From positions 1 to 64,000 of the forward strand of contig JAVYIG010002218.1 of the NCBI GenBank assembly GCA_035222895.1: 64,000 bases of DNA. The letters are read 5' to 3'. Below are positions 21,701 to 35,100 of this stretch, one piece after another; position 1 is the first letter of the stretch; each line of letters opens with the position of its first letter. Source of the DNA: Strongylocentrotus droebachiensis (Eukaryota; Echinodermata; Echinoidea; Camarodonta; Strongylocentrotidae). Below the pieces are notes generated by a model, which worked only from the letters and a program-made list of their open reading frames with translations, did not search any database and was not told where the DNA came from. The translations under genes were made by a program, and so were the position numbers.

Positions 21701-24700
21701 CATCGCTTTACCGTCGGTTTTACCCAAGAACTCTCAATGACTATATTTTCCAATGAAGATGTGTTCTCTTCATTCTAGGGCATATTAGTATGCAATTCAA
21801 ATATAGAATCCTGATTATTTAAAGGGCTTTAATTTCCATAATGTACTGAAGACTGGGATTGATGTGCTCGCATTATGACGTCAGCATATTGCCGATTTTG
21901 AGACGACAACATGTAATTGTCTAATGACACTTGACATTGTCTAACCAAAGCTCTTTGGTCTATTAAACGGATCATTACAAACTCACACCGTCACAAGTCT
22001 ATTTCCTCAGTAAAGGCATCTTGGTGTATTGTTAAATAATCCCTGTAAAATGAAACGAACTTGTTAAACCGCGCCTATGGGCTACGGGAGAGGCGGAAAC
22101 ACACCTTCCGAAAATAAGACATCTTCAAAAGCCCGTAATTGCTCTGGTTCGTTTCAAACGCCCTATTGTAACTTTCTTAATAAAAAAGCTGACCCCATAT
22201 AAGGATTACCCCGACCCTATTCAAATCTACTTCCTAAAAAGGTAAAAGAAGTCGTGTAGCACCTCTATGCTACGAATCTATAAAAAGTTTCAGATTAACT
22301 AGTGAACTGTAGTTTAAAGAGCTACTATGGTATTGCTATTATGTGCGAGTATTTTGAAAACTAATTCTTGGAGTGATTATGTGTATTATACTAAATATAG
22401 CAAATAGGTCGTTTGAAGGTGAACAGGCTTAATGACCCGCGACTTTATATCGTATCCGAGGAACTGGAAGTGTCAGGTAAAATGAGTGGCTCAACCACAT
22501 AGGAATGGGGGTGGAGGGGGACAACTTCCTATTTGTAATCTTCATGTCGCAAAAAAATAAGTCATAACAATTACTGTGCAAGATTGATTTTACTGCTTAC
22601 TTTCTTAAAATGTCCACAAAATGTTATTTATATGATACATGTATTAAAAAGGCATACATTTAAAAAGAGTGATTTTTAAACATTTTCCTGGTTACAAATT
22701 AACTTCCTCCGTAACTTCTAGAAGTTGAATAAAAATCGCGATGTTTGGGTGTTTGCATGGGCAGATTTAGGGATAGACACAAATGCCCTTCCCCTCCGCT
22801 CTTCCAATATATTCTTCCTATATTGGCACATCTCATAGGCTAACAGCCCCGAAAATGCGCCCCCTTTAAAGATTTTGACCCGACTAGCACCCCCCCCCCA
22901 AAAAAAGACCCTGACTCCTTTGTGCCAATCAAAACATAACAGAAATGTGCCACTCCCATCCCATTTCATTTTTAAACTATAGATCCGCCCTTAGTTTACG
23001 CTGTATTGTAAACATTTTATTTCTTGTGACGCTGACGTCACGTTACGGTCAATTGGTTCGTAGTAAAAGATTGAATGTAATAATAGAGCACGGTTTATTG
23101 CTAGAGGAGGGGCTGTTTTCTTCCACGTAATCGGATTGTATTGTGGAGGTGTTTGGGAAGGTGGCAGGGGAGAACGATGTTTTTCGCGATCAAAGAATGA
23201 TTTATATTGAAGTGTAATAGTCGTTTCGTTCGTGTAATCTTACATCCTTTATAGATTCTCTCTAAGGTTTATTTTTCTGCTGGAACAACTTTTTAAAAGT
23301 CACCATCGTCTTACTTCAAAAGCTGTTTAGAAAAGGAACGAACAAAAATTAATATAAATTAAACAAGAGAGTAGAATCCTCTGTATTGTGGCGTATGTAA
23401 GGTGAGGACAAAGATTTGACATATTTCATGTAATTATTGAAACGACTGAGATATAAATCACCTTTAATATACAAAATCATATCAATAAATCGTTTTGCAT
23501 CTTATTTGTTTTCCTTATAGTATAGTAGCAGTACTCTATTATGTGTTTAATAGTGTATATTAAATGATTATCACTGTTCATCTCCTTTTTTATTTTTGCT
23601 TGGAGACAGAAGGGCGTTAAGGGCTGTGTGTGAACGCCCTTATGGCCCTAACAAACGACCCGTGTAAATCACATATGAATAGGTCATAACTCTTTCCCCA
23701 TGCATGCCCCTGCATGAAGAAGTCTGAATACAAAGACTACTTTATTGAGCTAAACTTAGCGAGCTAAATGCGTTACCTTTCCTTTTTTTGTCAAGTGTAT
23801 AGGGCCGTTATCCATTCAAGATAGCTGCTAAGCTCCTTAGCGCAAATGAGATTGAATTAATTACGGATTAGGAGAGTTTATGATACACATACTCCGCATA
23901 GGACGCAGGGCGATATATTAATGATGCCGTGTTTGAGTGAGATTGTACTATGAAACGTACAGCATACTACATGTATCTTAATTCTTTTTTTTCTTTCAAA
24001 TTAGTTATGATTGTATTCTTATCTTAAACCAGATATTATTATTTGTGTGTGTGTTTTATCAGGATATGTGTTTTATGTTTACTGGATTTGCGCTGTTAAT
24101 AGTGTGATCGGTTACAAACAAAACGACGGTAATGTCTGATATCTTTTATTTTCTGGGACAAGGTATACGTAGGAATAAGATAAGTGTACTATAAACGAGT
24201 AATAACCTACCAACGCACAATTATGAAATCTGATTATGAAGACTACTCTGTGTAAACGAAAGTATACTATTGTACCTTTTCAAGTGTACGTAAACACTCG
24301 AAAGATTTTTCTTAGCAAGTAGACCGTAATCTAACGCAAACGAGATTGAGCAAATCAGTGATTAGGCCTTCATGTATACGGATGATGGAGTGCCACCCCA
24401 GCCAGGCCTCGGCGGGGTACATTTTGTAGTTGACTGGCCAAGCTGACAGAGGCGTAGCTCCATAGCTATAAAGGGGCACAGGGGCACGTACCCCCTCCCC
24501 ATCGGGATGGTAGGAGTATGACGAGTAAGTGAGAAAGAAAGAGAACGGGAGGAAGGGGAGAGAAAGAGAGGAATGGGAGAGGAGAGGAAGAGTGTGTGAG
24601 AGAGAGAGAGGGGGAGAGGGAGAGAGGGGGCAATATGAAGGAAAAAAAGGACTACACCCCATTCTACCCCTCCCGTCGTTTGACTGCCTTGTTCTCTTGC

Positions 24701-25862
24701 ATTTCATCCAAGTAAAATTGCCCCCACGAAACCACTACCACTACCATAACACCACGAGTACCCATTGATGTATATACTCACGCTACGTCATTGCATATTG
24801 ATGCACCTTTCCCCCTTTAATATTTATGTGTGTGAAATATTGCATTAAAAGTTTAATGCAAAGGTACTTGCTGAGATGATAATTTCAAGATTTTGATACC
24901 TTTACCATGAATAAGATACACCTGACTTGCCCGAGTAACTTCATTCTTCTCAAAATATATATATGAAGATATTTGTGGCTTCCAAAGCAATGCAATGGCG
25001 TTGCCTGCAGTACGCCAGTAGAGTATTTCATTTCTGCTGTAATTAAGGCATTATGTAGTATTAGGGGAGTATAGTCCTATATGATATCAATGAAAATATG
25101 AAATGCAAGTTTTCATCTATCTCTCTCCTTCCGTTTAAGGTATCCCCACCCCCCCCCCCCCCCCTCCCCCCGAGTAAGGCTAGAAAGATAATTACCCAAA
25201 ATACGTGCCCTTAGTATGTATATAATATTATATTTTAATAACAAATATAATCTATAATAGAAATGTTATAAGGATCCCTTTAAAAAAATTATGTTGATAT
25301 GGTATATAATTCAAATGTTTCGTTTTACTTGTTATGTAAATAGTCCATATTTATTTTGAAATAGAATAATAAAGTTCCTCTGACGAGGTATAGAGAAGAT
25401 TTTTTTAAATATATTTCCAATTGTGGCCTTTATATTGAAAAACGAGCTGTACACATCAGCATATATTTTGGCATAGTAAAGAAACCATTCACCATATCTT
25501 TGGCTCGCGACCGACTGGGATTGCGTCTTGCGTCAGAAGAAGAAAAAAAGGCTCGCTATCAGTGAAATTGAATTAGGGCAATTTTTATTCGTAGGAATGT
25601 TAATGTCTCTGGAGTTACGCTGGTTATATAGATGCACTATGTTTTGATGTACTACTAGAGAGGTTGTTTAGCTCCAGGGGAAAGTTTTAGTGGAATTATA
25701 TGAAGACGGTATCTGTAATGATTTGTTTTTTTCAGGCTTTCAGCATGTTCAGGGTAGACTGGTTGTGGAGACGATTTAAACAAAATGTTTTTCCAACGCA
25801 TTGAATATTCTTAATAATTATATGCCAGGCTACGATCAGATGGTGAAGATTATTTGTTTTTA
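18793..25862. other. Long AT-rich stretch without recognised genes
   Basis: About 7 kb of unique, AT-rich DNA. Visible features are a (GA)n run near 20413-20434, an A/G-rich tract at 24529-24635, a C homopolymer near 25146-25164 and a C9 tract near 22890. No ORF has recognisable domains. It is intronic if rapsyn intron 1 extends this far. Confidence 0.5.
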
Positions 25863-26080
25863 GGAGACGCGGTGCCTCAGCGGTATAGAGCCATGGTCTC
25901 GTAACCGGGAGGTACCGGGTTCGATACCAAATCGATGCGCTAGTTCCTCTTGGTAAGGCATTCATCCTCAATACAAAGTCCCTCGGAGAGCACTTGAAGC
26001 CGTCGGTCACTAGTTGCTTACTTACAACCATATACACATGCTTTCTTGGCAGTCAGATTAAACAAACGATCAAACCAAAC
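25863..26080 (+). mobile_element. tRNA-derived SINE, plus copy
   Basis: The head resembles a tRNA gene: an A box-like TGCCTCAGCGGT (25873-25884) and a B box-like GGGTTCGATACC (25917-25928), as used for RNA polymerase III. A body follows with AAGTCCCTCGGAGAG and TTGCTTACTTACAA, ending in a CAAACCAAACCA tail. A second copy lies inverted at 28632-28885. It does not fold as a normal tRNA and has no usable anticodon arm. Confidence 0.75.
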
Positions 26081-26351
26081 CAATGGTTATTGTTTACTTT
26101 ATCCATTTCTGGTTATTTTCTTAAAATTACTATTCTTCTTCTTCTTCTTTTTTTTTTTTTTTGGGGGGGGGGAACTGGGCTCATGAAGTGATAACTACTA
26201 CTTCCTTTCCTCGTAATCTCGTATGCACTTTCTCTAGTCTATCACTATATATTTCTATTTTGGCTCTTTACTTTGATCCTATATATTATCCTCTCTCTCT
26301 CTCTCTCTCTCCCTCTCTTTGTTTGTTTATATATTTTCTCTGACAATCTAA

Positions 26352-26728
26352 AGGGATCGTTTAACAATGTTAAAGCTGAGATACACGGCCCTACGTGTTA
26401 TCAGTGTCTGTGATATGGTGTAGTATTGAAGCCCTAACAAAATTGCGCTTCAAAATGATTAAGAAGTGCCTCAAAAAAGTAAAAATCTTTGAGTGACCGG
26501 TTTTACCATACTCGTTTTCCCCAATAGACTGTAGTGTTATGAAAACCGTCAGGCGAACGGTTTTCAAAATTTGTAATTCCAATCATAAATATCTTGATAA
26601 TCAGACAGGCGGTCGGCTTGTAAAAGTCATGGGGTTCCTGACTGACCTAAAGGTTTATAATTATCATTGCATCATGAGCTAAATCCAGAATTTTGTTTCA
26701 GAATCTGAGACAAAGTTACCGGATCCTT
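26352..26728. mobile_element. TTAA-type MITE, CCGGT family, copy 1
   Basis: This 377-bp repeat is the inverted partner of 31695-32080. Shared blocks include ACACTGATAACACGTAGGG (as reverse complement), CAATAGACTGTAGTGTTAT and ATAATCAGACAGGC. Ends are AGGGAT and ATCCTT, beside CTAA on the left and TTAA on the right, so the TTAA duplication is slightly eroded. No coding capacity. Confidence 0.75.
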
Positions 26729-28631
26729 TTAAGGTCTAACCCTGGGCAATTCACTCAGGAGACAAGAAATGTCTTTTCATGCTTCCCGTGTGTTTAGCCG
26801 AGAGTGCCATTAGCTGGGATTCACGATAAAAACGCGAAATAAAATGAAGTGCCGGGTAATTCGGAGCAAACGTATGTTGTCTGACCTTTTCACAAAATTC
26901 ATTGCGTGTTACCATGGTGTAACACTGTCATATTTTCAGACAAAGTGGATACTGTGGTGGGTGAGTTGCTGGTTGATCTACAGCCAGTTCGTCTACTATC
27001 CAATTAGTTTATTCCTGTTTTATCTACACCCATTTGATGATGATTATTATTATTTATGATCGTTTGCTCTGTCACTGCAATCTTAATTGGCAATACATAC
27101 ACAATCTATTACCGATAACACCCTTTCTTCCCAACATTGCACACTTTGATAATAGATATATCATATTAAGTTCACAAATATGACAACTTCACCATTATAT
27201 AAACAAGAGATAAGACGCTTATTGCTCGCATGTTGTGTCAATACTTGATATTTGGAAAGCAATCTAATTCCAATTGTCCCGTTCTAATTAAGCTTTTAAT
27301 CTCTGTCTCTGAGGAGTTTTATCTTTCCTTTTGACACGTGCCATAGTTAACAAGCAAGGTCCATTCCAAAATCTAAACAAATTACACAAGGACTGATAAG
27401 AAAATGAAGTCTTGGCCCAGTAAACCTTGTCGACTGGTCTCGGGTCAAGCTGTGTAGCCCGGCATTTTATTCGGCCCAAATTGGTAAAAATTCAGTCCTC
27501 CTATCCTTCCAGCCCCTTACCCCGTTTCAAAGTTACAATCAACAGTAGGAATCATGTCAAAATTTGTAGAAACTGAACTGACTTGTATTCTTCATTAGTA
27601 CTATAGGGGCTAATCTCCTATTTCTGTAAACTCTCCTCTGTTTACGATTATTCTCGCGACTACCGTCCCTCGGAGAGGACTGAGAGGCGTAGATTCTCTA
27701 GGCCCATATCTACTATCTTTGCAGTCAGGTAAAAAAAAAAAGAACAATCGTTTTCATCGCCATGTTTTAAAATTTGAATCATATACTGAAAACTCGGAAA
27801 ACCTTCATCAAATTCTTTGTTACCAAACATGCTAAATACAACAGGTACACAGGGCAGATGTTATATATGCCATCGAGGGTTTTCGTTCACATTTTTATAC
27901 TTGTGTGCTCGCAATGAAGTTTAATATTACACTATTGAATTCCATATTAAATTAATTTGCATTTTACGAAATGTTTTCATCAAGCAAGGGATTTTAACTA
28001 GGTTGAACAAAAGAAATACATATATATAAATAGGAGTGAAAAAGAGAAACTGCCCTCTCCTTTTTCTTTGTTATCGAAAAAAAAACGTGTTGTCATAACT
28101 CATTTATTTTATTTGTTATCAATTCCCATTTCCCAATTCAAGTCTATCGTTCGGTTGTGTAGAGAGTAGAGACTAGAGATATGTACAAATATTTGGCCTT
28201 CGGTGGCCCAGTGTAATTTGTCAAAATGTTGCCGGACAGCTCAGTGAGATTGTCAACAAATCAATTAATGAGCGATCGAAAATTGTACTCTGGAGAGATG
28301 CATTTATATGGTACATTGTGTACCGTTGTCACGGGACGAGTCGTGAAAATATTTTGTTATGGTAAAGTGCAAGAGAAAATAAATTTGTAATGAGATTTGT
28401 AGCATATTTTCCTCTTATATTGTTTCATTTGTATTTAAAGTGACATTGATGTTCAGTCATGATATCCGATGATTTTGATGTATAAATTATACAAGTCAGT
28501 TAGGCATACCAAATCTAGCTTACATAGTCATAATAATATATGCCATATCTGTCTGCGCCGAAGTGCATTGTAGTGCAGACATGGCAGTCGTGGCAGTAGG
28601 CTATTCCAAAGGTTCGTATAAGTCCGTGACT
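26729..28631. other. Unique AT-rich stretch
   Basis: No gene or repeat is recognised, apart from a fragment at about 27664-27680 (GTCCCTCGGAGAGGAC) shared with the body of the neighbouring SINE family. Confidence 0.5.
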
Positions 28632-28885
28632 CGGCTTTGGTTTGGTTTGGTTAGGTATGATCGTTAATTTTACCTGACTGCTATAAGAGAGCATGTGTAT
28701 ACTTGCAAGTAAGCAACCAGGAGACTGACGGCTTTAAGTCCTCTCCGAGGGACTTGGTAATGAGGATTAATGCTTTATCAAAGGCCACTAGCACATCCAC
28801 TTGGTTTCGGACCCGGATCCTCCAAGTTACGTGACCACTTTCTCTCTCACCATGACCACTAATCCATCGCGCCTCGCTCAAGACC
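28632..28885 (-). mobile_element. tRNA-derived SINE, minus copy
   Basis: On the minus strand it matches the SINE at 25863-26080: the B box region reads GGATCCGGGTCCGAAACC, followed by AAGTCCCTCGGAGAGGACTT, GGTTGCTTACTTGCAAG, TACACATGCT and a CCAAACCAAACC tail. The copies are clearly diverged, so neither insertion is recent. Together they make an inverted repeat 2.6 kb apart. Confidence 0.75.
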
Positions 28886-29329
28886 CCTCAAATCTTTTTC
28901 GTCGGGTTCTGCCATTTACGATAACTCTTTGAAGAGACTAGGGAGGGACGAAGAGGCAAGTCACCCCGAACCTTTCTGAGTTGTTCGCTTATGTCATATT
29001 ATTTACTAATCAGAAAGAGAGATACCCCACGAAAAATCTTACAACAAAAGTATATGATAAAAGCCTACACTATCTATTAATCATGAATATTCTCCATGAA
29101 GACAAATGTAAAGGGTTAGTGAAGTCCGTAGAAGATATGACGGGTCAAGAGTCAAGGAGCTATCAGCAGGACACTTCCTTTAGGCGGAGTCTTATCCGTG
29201 ACCCCGCCTTGTCTGCCCGCCCAGGAAGTCTTCTGGACACCGTTTAAAAGAGCCGATGTGGCCTTCAGAAGGAATTGTACATTGACTTTGCTTTGCTACT
29301 GTTAATGGTGTCTTTAACAAAAAGTATGA

Positions 29330-29423
29330 TGCCCTAATATATGCTAGATGATCAACCTTTTCTGATCGACTCCACAACGTTTCTTTCACAATGCAATCCC
29401 ATGACCAGAACTTATTTTTATCT
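29330..29423. mobile_element. TTAA MITE, AGAACTCACC family, partial end
   Basis: Only one end remains: TATGCTAGATGATCAACC, then TTTCTTTCACAATGCAATC and ATGACCAGAACTT, abutting TTAA at 29424-29427. It matches the right end of 52255-52639 closely. The left part is missing or unrecognisable. Confidence 0.7.
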
Positions 29424-29783
29424 TTAATTGATTCAGTAGGTCTAAAATGTTGACCAACTGTTGATAAAGAATCGGACAAAGCATCACAAATATGGACAAG
29501 CAGACGTCGTGAACTTGATGAAACCAAGAAGTTGTTGCCCTTGATTAGACCGACTGAATTCGATATGAGACATTGTTATTCATAACATGTTCATAAACAT
29601 GGAAAACCCCTGATAACCAAACACATCGAGACAAAATTTCCAAACTATAAACGCACTTGTGTAGAAATTTATAAAGGTTTATTTATTTGTTTGTTTGTTT
29701 TCTATGGTCACCTATGACATTTTGGACAAATCGGCAGCCTAGTCCCCCTTCCCACCATCAATAAGGCCATTAAAAAATATATA

Positions 29784-29824
29784 CACGTTTAGCGTCCCCG
29801 CCCGCTTTTTTGGGGGCCGCCTCC

Positions 29825-29858
<34 letters not shown>

Positions 29859-30072
29859 GGAAAGAAAAAAAACATGAAAAACACTGCTAAAATGGCTCTA
29901 TTTCTTATTAAAAAAAAAAAAATTGTCGGCGGCCATCTTGAAAAAAAATAGCCCCGACTGTCAGGGAAAATGTACCGAGCGGCCATTTTGAGCGGCCATT
30001 TTGAAATAAAAAATAAAAAATAAAAAGGGCCCCCTCCTTCCTATTTTTCGAAAAAACAGGACGCTAAACATG
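29784..30072. mobile_element. Foldback element with GTTTAGCGTCC ends
   Basis: This 289-bp element has terminal inverted repeats ACACGTTTAGCGTCC and GGACGCTAAACATGT. The inside is extremely low complexity: a T homopolymer of about 33 bases (29829-29859), A-runs, and a repeated GCGGCCATTTTGA. Non-coding. The family is unknown to me. Confidence 0.65.
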
Positions 30073-31694
30073 TTTTTTTTTTTGTTGGCCTAAAGTGGCA
30101 ACCTGTTAACTCTACTTGGCAGACGAATTCATTTAATGTTGTATACGTGCAGTGGAATATAATCACACTAGATATCACATTACTTATTTTCCAATTTATT
30201 TTGAACGCATTAATGTTCGCTACCTCGACGCACATGTGTGGTAATTTTTCAACCCTGTCAACCCAACGGTTTAGTTATGGAATCTGTGTTTACTGTCTGC
30301 CGTCATGAAATCGACTCGCCCATGGTCTGATTTTCAATCAAAATAATTGGGTTACTGTAATGTGAATGTTCACGATGCCCGCTTGATACTTGCTTGATAC
30401 TTGTTGGTTGATAATTATGCCTCGAAAGGGTGAAACTTTCATTTTGTTAGTTATTGATGACGAAATTGATTTGTCTCATACAATCCTTACAAGTGTTGAA
30501 AAAACTAATTACATTTTTAGTGAATGTATGATTAAATATCTTCTTAAGAGAAAACATGGATTTGAAACTTTTTTTAGAAGCTCGCACGATACGTCATGGA
30601 GTTGCCAATTTGTGTTTGATTGATCTCATCTTCAAAAAATCCTAACTTTTAAAAATTATTTTTAAGCGTTTTTTTTTTGCTCAAAATGTCACTGACCTGT
30701 TTTACTCATTTTTTCCTGCTTCTATTAAAACCAACTTGGTATCAGGGATAATTCCTTTAATTCCCTCAACAAATCATGGATCACGACTCTTGCTTGATAT
30801 CGCAGTACAAGGGCATTTCCTCACAGTTTTGTCCTGTCATTACTACCATACTATATATGTCATACTACCGTACCAAATTCAAATGTTTATTGAAAGAAAA
30901 TTCCATTAATAGTAATACCATATTGTCCTTCTCAATCATGGTTTCCATTGAACATGCTTTCATCACTGACACAATAATTCTGAAAGGATAGATGATCGAT
31001 TTCCTTCCCTCCCGTTTATATTGGCAATGTTCTAATTTCCCCCAATTTCTTCAATTATCTCTCTCTCTCTATCTCTCTCTCTCTCTCTCTATGCGTCATA
31101 CAGGAATGACTGTTTGTTGTATTCATGCAATTATTGCTTGAATTAAAATGGTTTCGACTCCAAGGCCGAAAAGTAAATTGTCTTGGCACAATTATTTGCG
31201 CGGTTTCGGCGTCCATGCAGATATTTGAGGTTACTCCAAATGAATTCGCGATGTAATATTCGATCATAATATGTCTTCATGCGACGATTTTTGACCCAAA
31301 GAATGAAGAGTTCGCATGAGAATTACATTTTGCCGAGTGCAGGGCCTCTATAGCAAGAGAGGGATGGGGTGGAGGGGAGGGTGAGGTGTGCGATTGTGAC
31401 TGACAACCCCCTCCTTCACATTTCTGTTGGCAGCTTTTTAATTTATAGTCTAGTAGGCAAATCGGAAAAAAATGGGCTGGTATACTATATCCATGGCGGA
31501 CATAATTATAGCCTGGAGCAAAATCAATAGCCTTGTCTATCATTCATTGAAACGCGCGAACATTGCAGTCACATAATTATTACGTAATTCGAAAATGGTT
31601 TGTATTGCATAGGTATACAATATTGTATTGAATCTGCCCTTGAATTGATTTCTGGGAAGTCTCTGCGATTGTATAGTAACTTGCAGACGGTTAA
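30073..31694. other. Unique AT-rich stretch
   Basis: No gene recognised. A (CT)n tract lies at 31060-31091. Confidence 0.5.
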
Positions 31695-32080
31695 AGGGAT
31701 TGGGTATCTTTGTCTCAGATTCTATACAAAAATCCTGGATTTAGCTCATGCCGCAATCATAATTATAAACCTTTAGGTCAGTCAGGAATCCCATGAATTT
31801 TACATCCGATCGCCTGTCTGATTATCAAGACATTTATGATTGAAATTCGAAGTTTTAAAAACCGTTTGCCCAACGGTTTTTATAACACTACAGTCTATTG
31901 GGGAAAATGAGAATGATCAAACCGGTCACTAAAAGATTTTTTACTTTTTGAAGCACTTCTTCATGAACATTTTGAAGCGCAATTTGTTAAGGGCTTCAAT
32001 ATTACACCATATCACAGACACTGATAACACGTAGGGTCATGCATCTCAGATTTGTAAAACTGGAAACATTGTTAATGCCT
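31695..32080. mobile_element. TTAA-type MITE, CCGGT family, copy 2 (inverted)
   Basis: A 386-bp element between intact TTAA sites (31691-31694 and 32081-32084), ending AGGGATTGGG on one side and TTAATGCCT on the other. It is the reverse complement of the family member at 26352-26728. The terminal repeats are only a few bases long, so the superfamily is uncertain. Confidence 0.75.
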
Positions 32081-32764
32081 TTAATGTATATTTAGAAAAA
32101 AGTAATGTGCTTGGCTTGCATTTCTGTCACAACTAGCCATGTGTTTGGTAAGTTGAATTTTCATTCTTGCGGTGAACAATCAAAAATGACTTGTCTAAAG
32201 GAATTTCAGAGGACAATTCCTTGCTCTATTAATGGAGCATATCGACAATATCTGTTCGCTTTAATTTAGTGAAGCCTTGTCGTCTTTTGATGAGTGTTAG
32301 TGGGCCATTAAATTGGCAATGATAACTAGCCTGGCGTTGATAATTAGTTACGAGGGCTTGAACCTAGTTACGCAGCTACACCGACAAACCGACCCCAAAC
32401 TGTCTGATTTTTGTTGTCATTGGGAGTAGTATAAATTTTGTTCAGTCTATAATTAATCCGGGGACGTTTTCACTAAACTTTCATAAGTTCGCCGACAACT
32501 CATTGAAGCGCGTGCATTAATTTAAACAGCATTTCAAATTCAATGCGAACTTGTACTTATCACAGTTTCTTGAAATGATACCCTGCTGTCGGTCTTGGTG
32601 GTATGACTAAGGTGTAAAATCACCATAACACAGACAGTGGCGTAGCTCCATGGGGGCGGGGGAGGGGGGAAGGGGCGTTGCATGGATGCGCCCCTACCTC
32701 CACTACAAACACAGGACTGAGAACTGTTTCGGCGTTATTATGGTAACACCACTTCAATCGAAAA
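32081..32764. other. Unique stretch before the 22-bp minisatellite
   Basis: No gene. The string GGCGTAGCTCCATGGGGG at about 32639-32656 recurs in part at 24431 (GGCGTAGCTCCATAG), suggesting a fragment of a dispersed repeat. Confidence 0.45.
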
Positions 32765-33057
32765 GTTGTGCACGGCGGACTGAGAAGTTGTCCATGGCGG
32801 ACTGAAAAGTTGTCCACGACGAACTGACAAGTTGTCCTCGACGGACTGAAAATTGGTCCCGGGCGGACTGAAAAGTTGTCCACGGCGGACTGAAAAGTTG
32901 TCCATGGCGGACTGAAAAGTTGTCCACGGCGGACTGAAAAGTTGTCCACGGCGGACTGAAAAGTTGTCCACGGCGGACTGAAAAGTTGTCCACGGCGGAC
33001 TGAAAAGTTGTCCATGGCGGACTGAAATGTTGTCCATGGCGGACTGAAATGTTGACC
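32765..33057. repeat. 22-bp minisatellite
   Basis: About 13 tandem copies of a 22-bp unit (GTTGTCCACGGCGGACTGAA plus AA). Edge copies are diverged; the central ones are nearly identical. The period is not a multiple of three, so all three minus-strand frames read the same 22-residue cycle (VDNFSVRRGQLFSPPWTTFQ plus SA) at different phases. The resulting ORFs of about 100 residues are artefacts of the repeat. Confidence 0.95.
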
Positions 33058-35100
33058 CGTCTCACTGATAGTGATAAATTAATCGCTTTTAATTTTTTTG
33101 TTTTGATTAAATCTAGAACTATTAAATATACAAATAAGAATATTTGGGTTTTGCTTCTTATTTTGTGAAAGGGAATCTGAGCGAAATTCCTTCACTTAGC
33201 AGTGGTAGGACTGTTCACTCCCTCCCTATTTTAGACGTGAAAATGGATACTATTGCGTTACCATGTCAAGAATGTATGAATTGTCAAGGGGAAAGTGCAC
33301 TTTGGGTTAAATTGTAACACCTCCAAAACCTACGGGCGCTCGTGCAACTCTGAATATCAAAGTTATTTCCTGAAATACTTTATCAAAACATGCTTAATTG
33401 TTAGATGGGTTTATTTACATGCATTAGGGCGTTGTAAAATGAGCGCTGAGTACTTCATTTGCACAGGTCCCTCCTGGCCTATTTTCGATCAAATATTTAA
33501 GTTTTCTTTTCCTTACTCTTGTTTTCTATCTCGTTTTTGCTCAAACCTTAGATTACATCCGTGTCTAACGGTGTGATACTGAAAACCTGGTTTATGTCAC
33601 GTACGCGCATACCACTGGCTTCAGTTCGGTAAGCTAAATGGAAAGAAAACTACAACCAAGAGGCATGGGAAATTTTTCGAGTAGAGAGCGTGGAGAGAAG
33701 TTGTGAATGGAAACCGAAGATCGTTTGAATCTACAAACGAGAATAATTTGCAGGTAATTTAAACCATCCAGTCGCTGTGCATCACAGTGACTGAAATGCG
33801 AGACTAGCTCCTATGAATACCACTACGGATAAAAAGCAAGGTCCAAATTGTTTTAAAATTGCCTTTGAATAATTCGAAGGAAATGCAGTTGGACAGTATA
33901 AAACCACTCAAAATATAAATCAATCACAGTTCCATATCCAACGTTAAAAAGGAAGTTTGTTTTTATAGAAGAAACAGTAGAAATATGGTTTTGAACGCTA
34001 TTCCTAAAGACCATATGACCATGAAATTTGTTTCATTTGGCAACCTTGTAATCAGTATATTTAATTTGACAAGAGTTCGGAACCCATGTATTCCCCCCGG
34101 CATATTTTTGTAAACAAACAATTCCGAATACCTTCATACGGGGACACAGTTTTCAGACGAAAACGAAAATAAATATTGAGATAAAATATTTAATTTAAGG
34201 TAAAGGAATATGAAATCATTGACACTAATTTGCAGCTTCACAAGATTTTCCAGTAGCGATTCAGAAATAAAACCTTCGTAACCATAGAAACAAAAACCTC
34301 TCCTTCCCGTTCCCAAAAAGTTTGGATAAGTGATTATAATAATTTTTCAAGTTACGTAGGCAAGTTCCTTTTTAGTTTGTTTGCTTTAACTGTTACATCT
34401 ACGTTTAGTTTTGTTTTGTTTTGAGAGACAGAGGAAAGGGGAAACCTTTTATATAGGTGTTTTAAGGACTTGCAGTCCCATATATTGCCTTTTATCGTGG
34501 ATGGTCCACCTATACATTATTTCGTATCCCTGAATAAGATTGCTTCCCATTCTAAATGAGCGCTACGAATGCCTGCTTAAATCTGAGCTCGAATTGACTA
34601 CTTGGCTTGAATTGAAATGAGCAATTATTTGCGGAGCTGTGTCGAAAACTTCTCGGCGGTTCCTTGAATGAGCATTACCAATTTTGTATCGTAATTCTCT
34701 TCTACCAGGGTTCACATGTGTACCCCAAGTAGATTTCGTGCACGCACTGCGACACTGCAATTTGGATACTACATTCAATGGACAATGTGTAGATGGAGTG
34801 TACGATGTGCAGTGACGCTGTTGGTGCATGTAGTTAAAAGATGGCGCCAAAGTGGAAAGTTCCTGAAAATCTCGTGGGGGTAAACGTGTTGCATGGTTTG
34901 GAACGGATAGAAAATGTATTTCAGGCGATCTGATTTGGTGAATAAAATTTGTTCATTTAATGCCGAAGATGTATTTGGTAAGATTGACTGGTTGATCGAG
35001 TGATTGAACATGTAAAACTAGAGATGGATCGAATATTTCCTATAAAGAACGGGAATTTTAGATTGGATAGATTTTATGAAGATGGGCGAAAAAAAACCTC
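33058..35100. other. Unique AT-rich stretch
   Basis: No gene or repeat is recognised in about 2 kb. Confidence 0.5.

Noticed and set aside
24529-24768. Glu/Arg-rich ORF at a GA-rich tract
   Set aside because: Simple-sequence translation; the opposite strand is open too.
25863-25935. Functional tRNA gene
   Set aside because: A and B boxes are present but the acceptor and anticodon stems do not pair, and a repeated SINE body follows.
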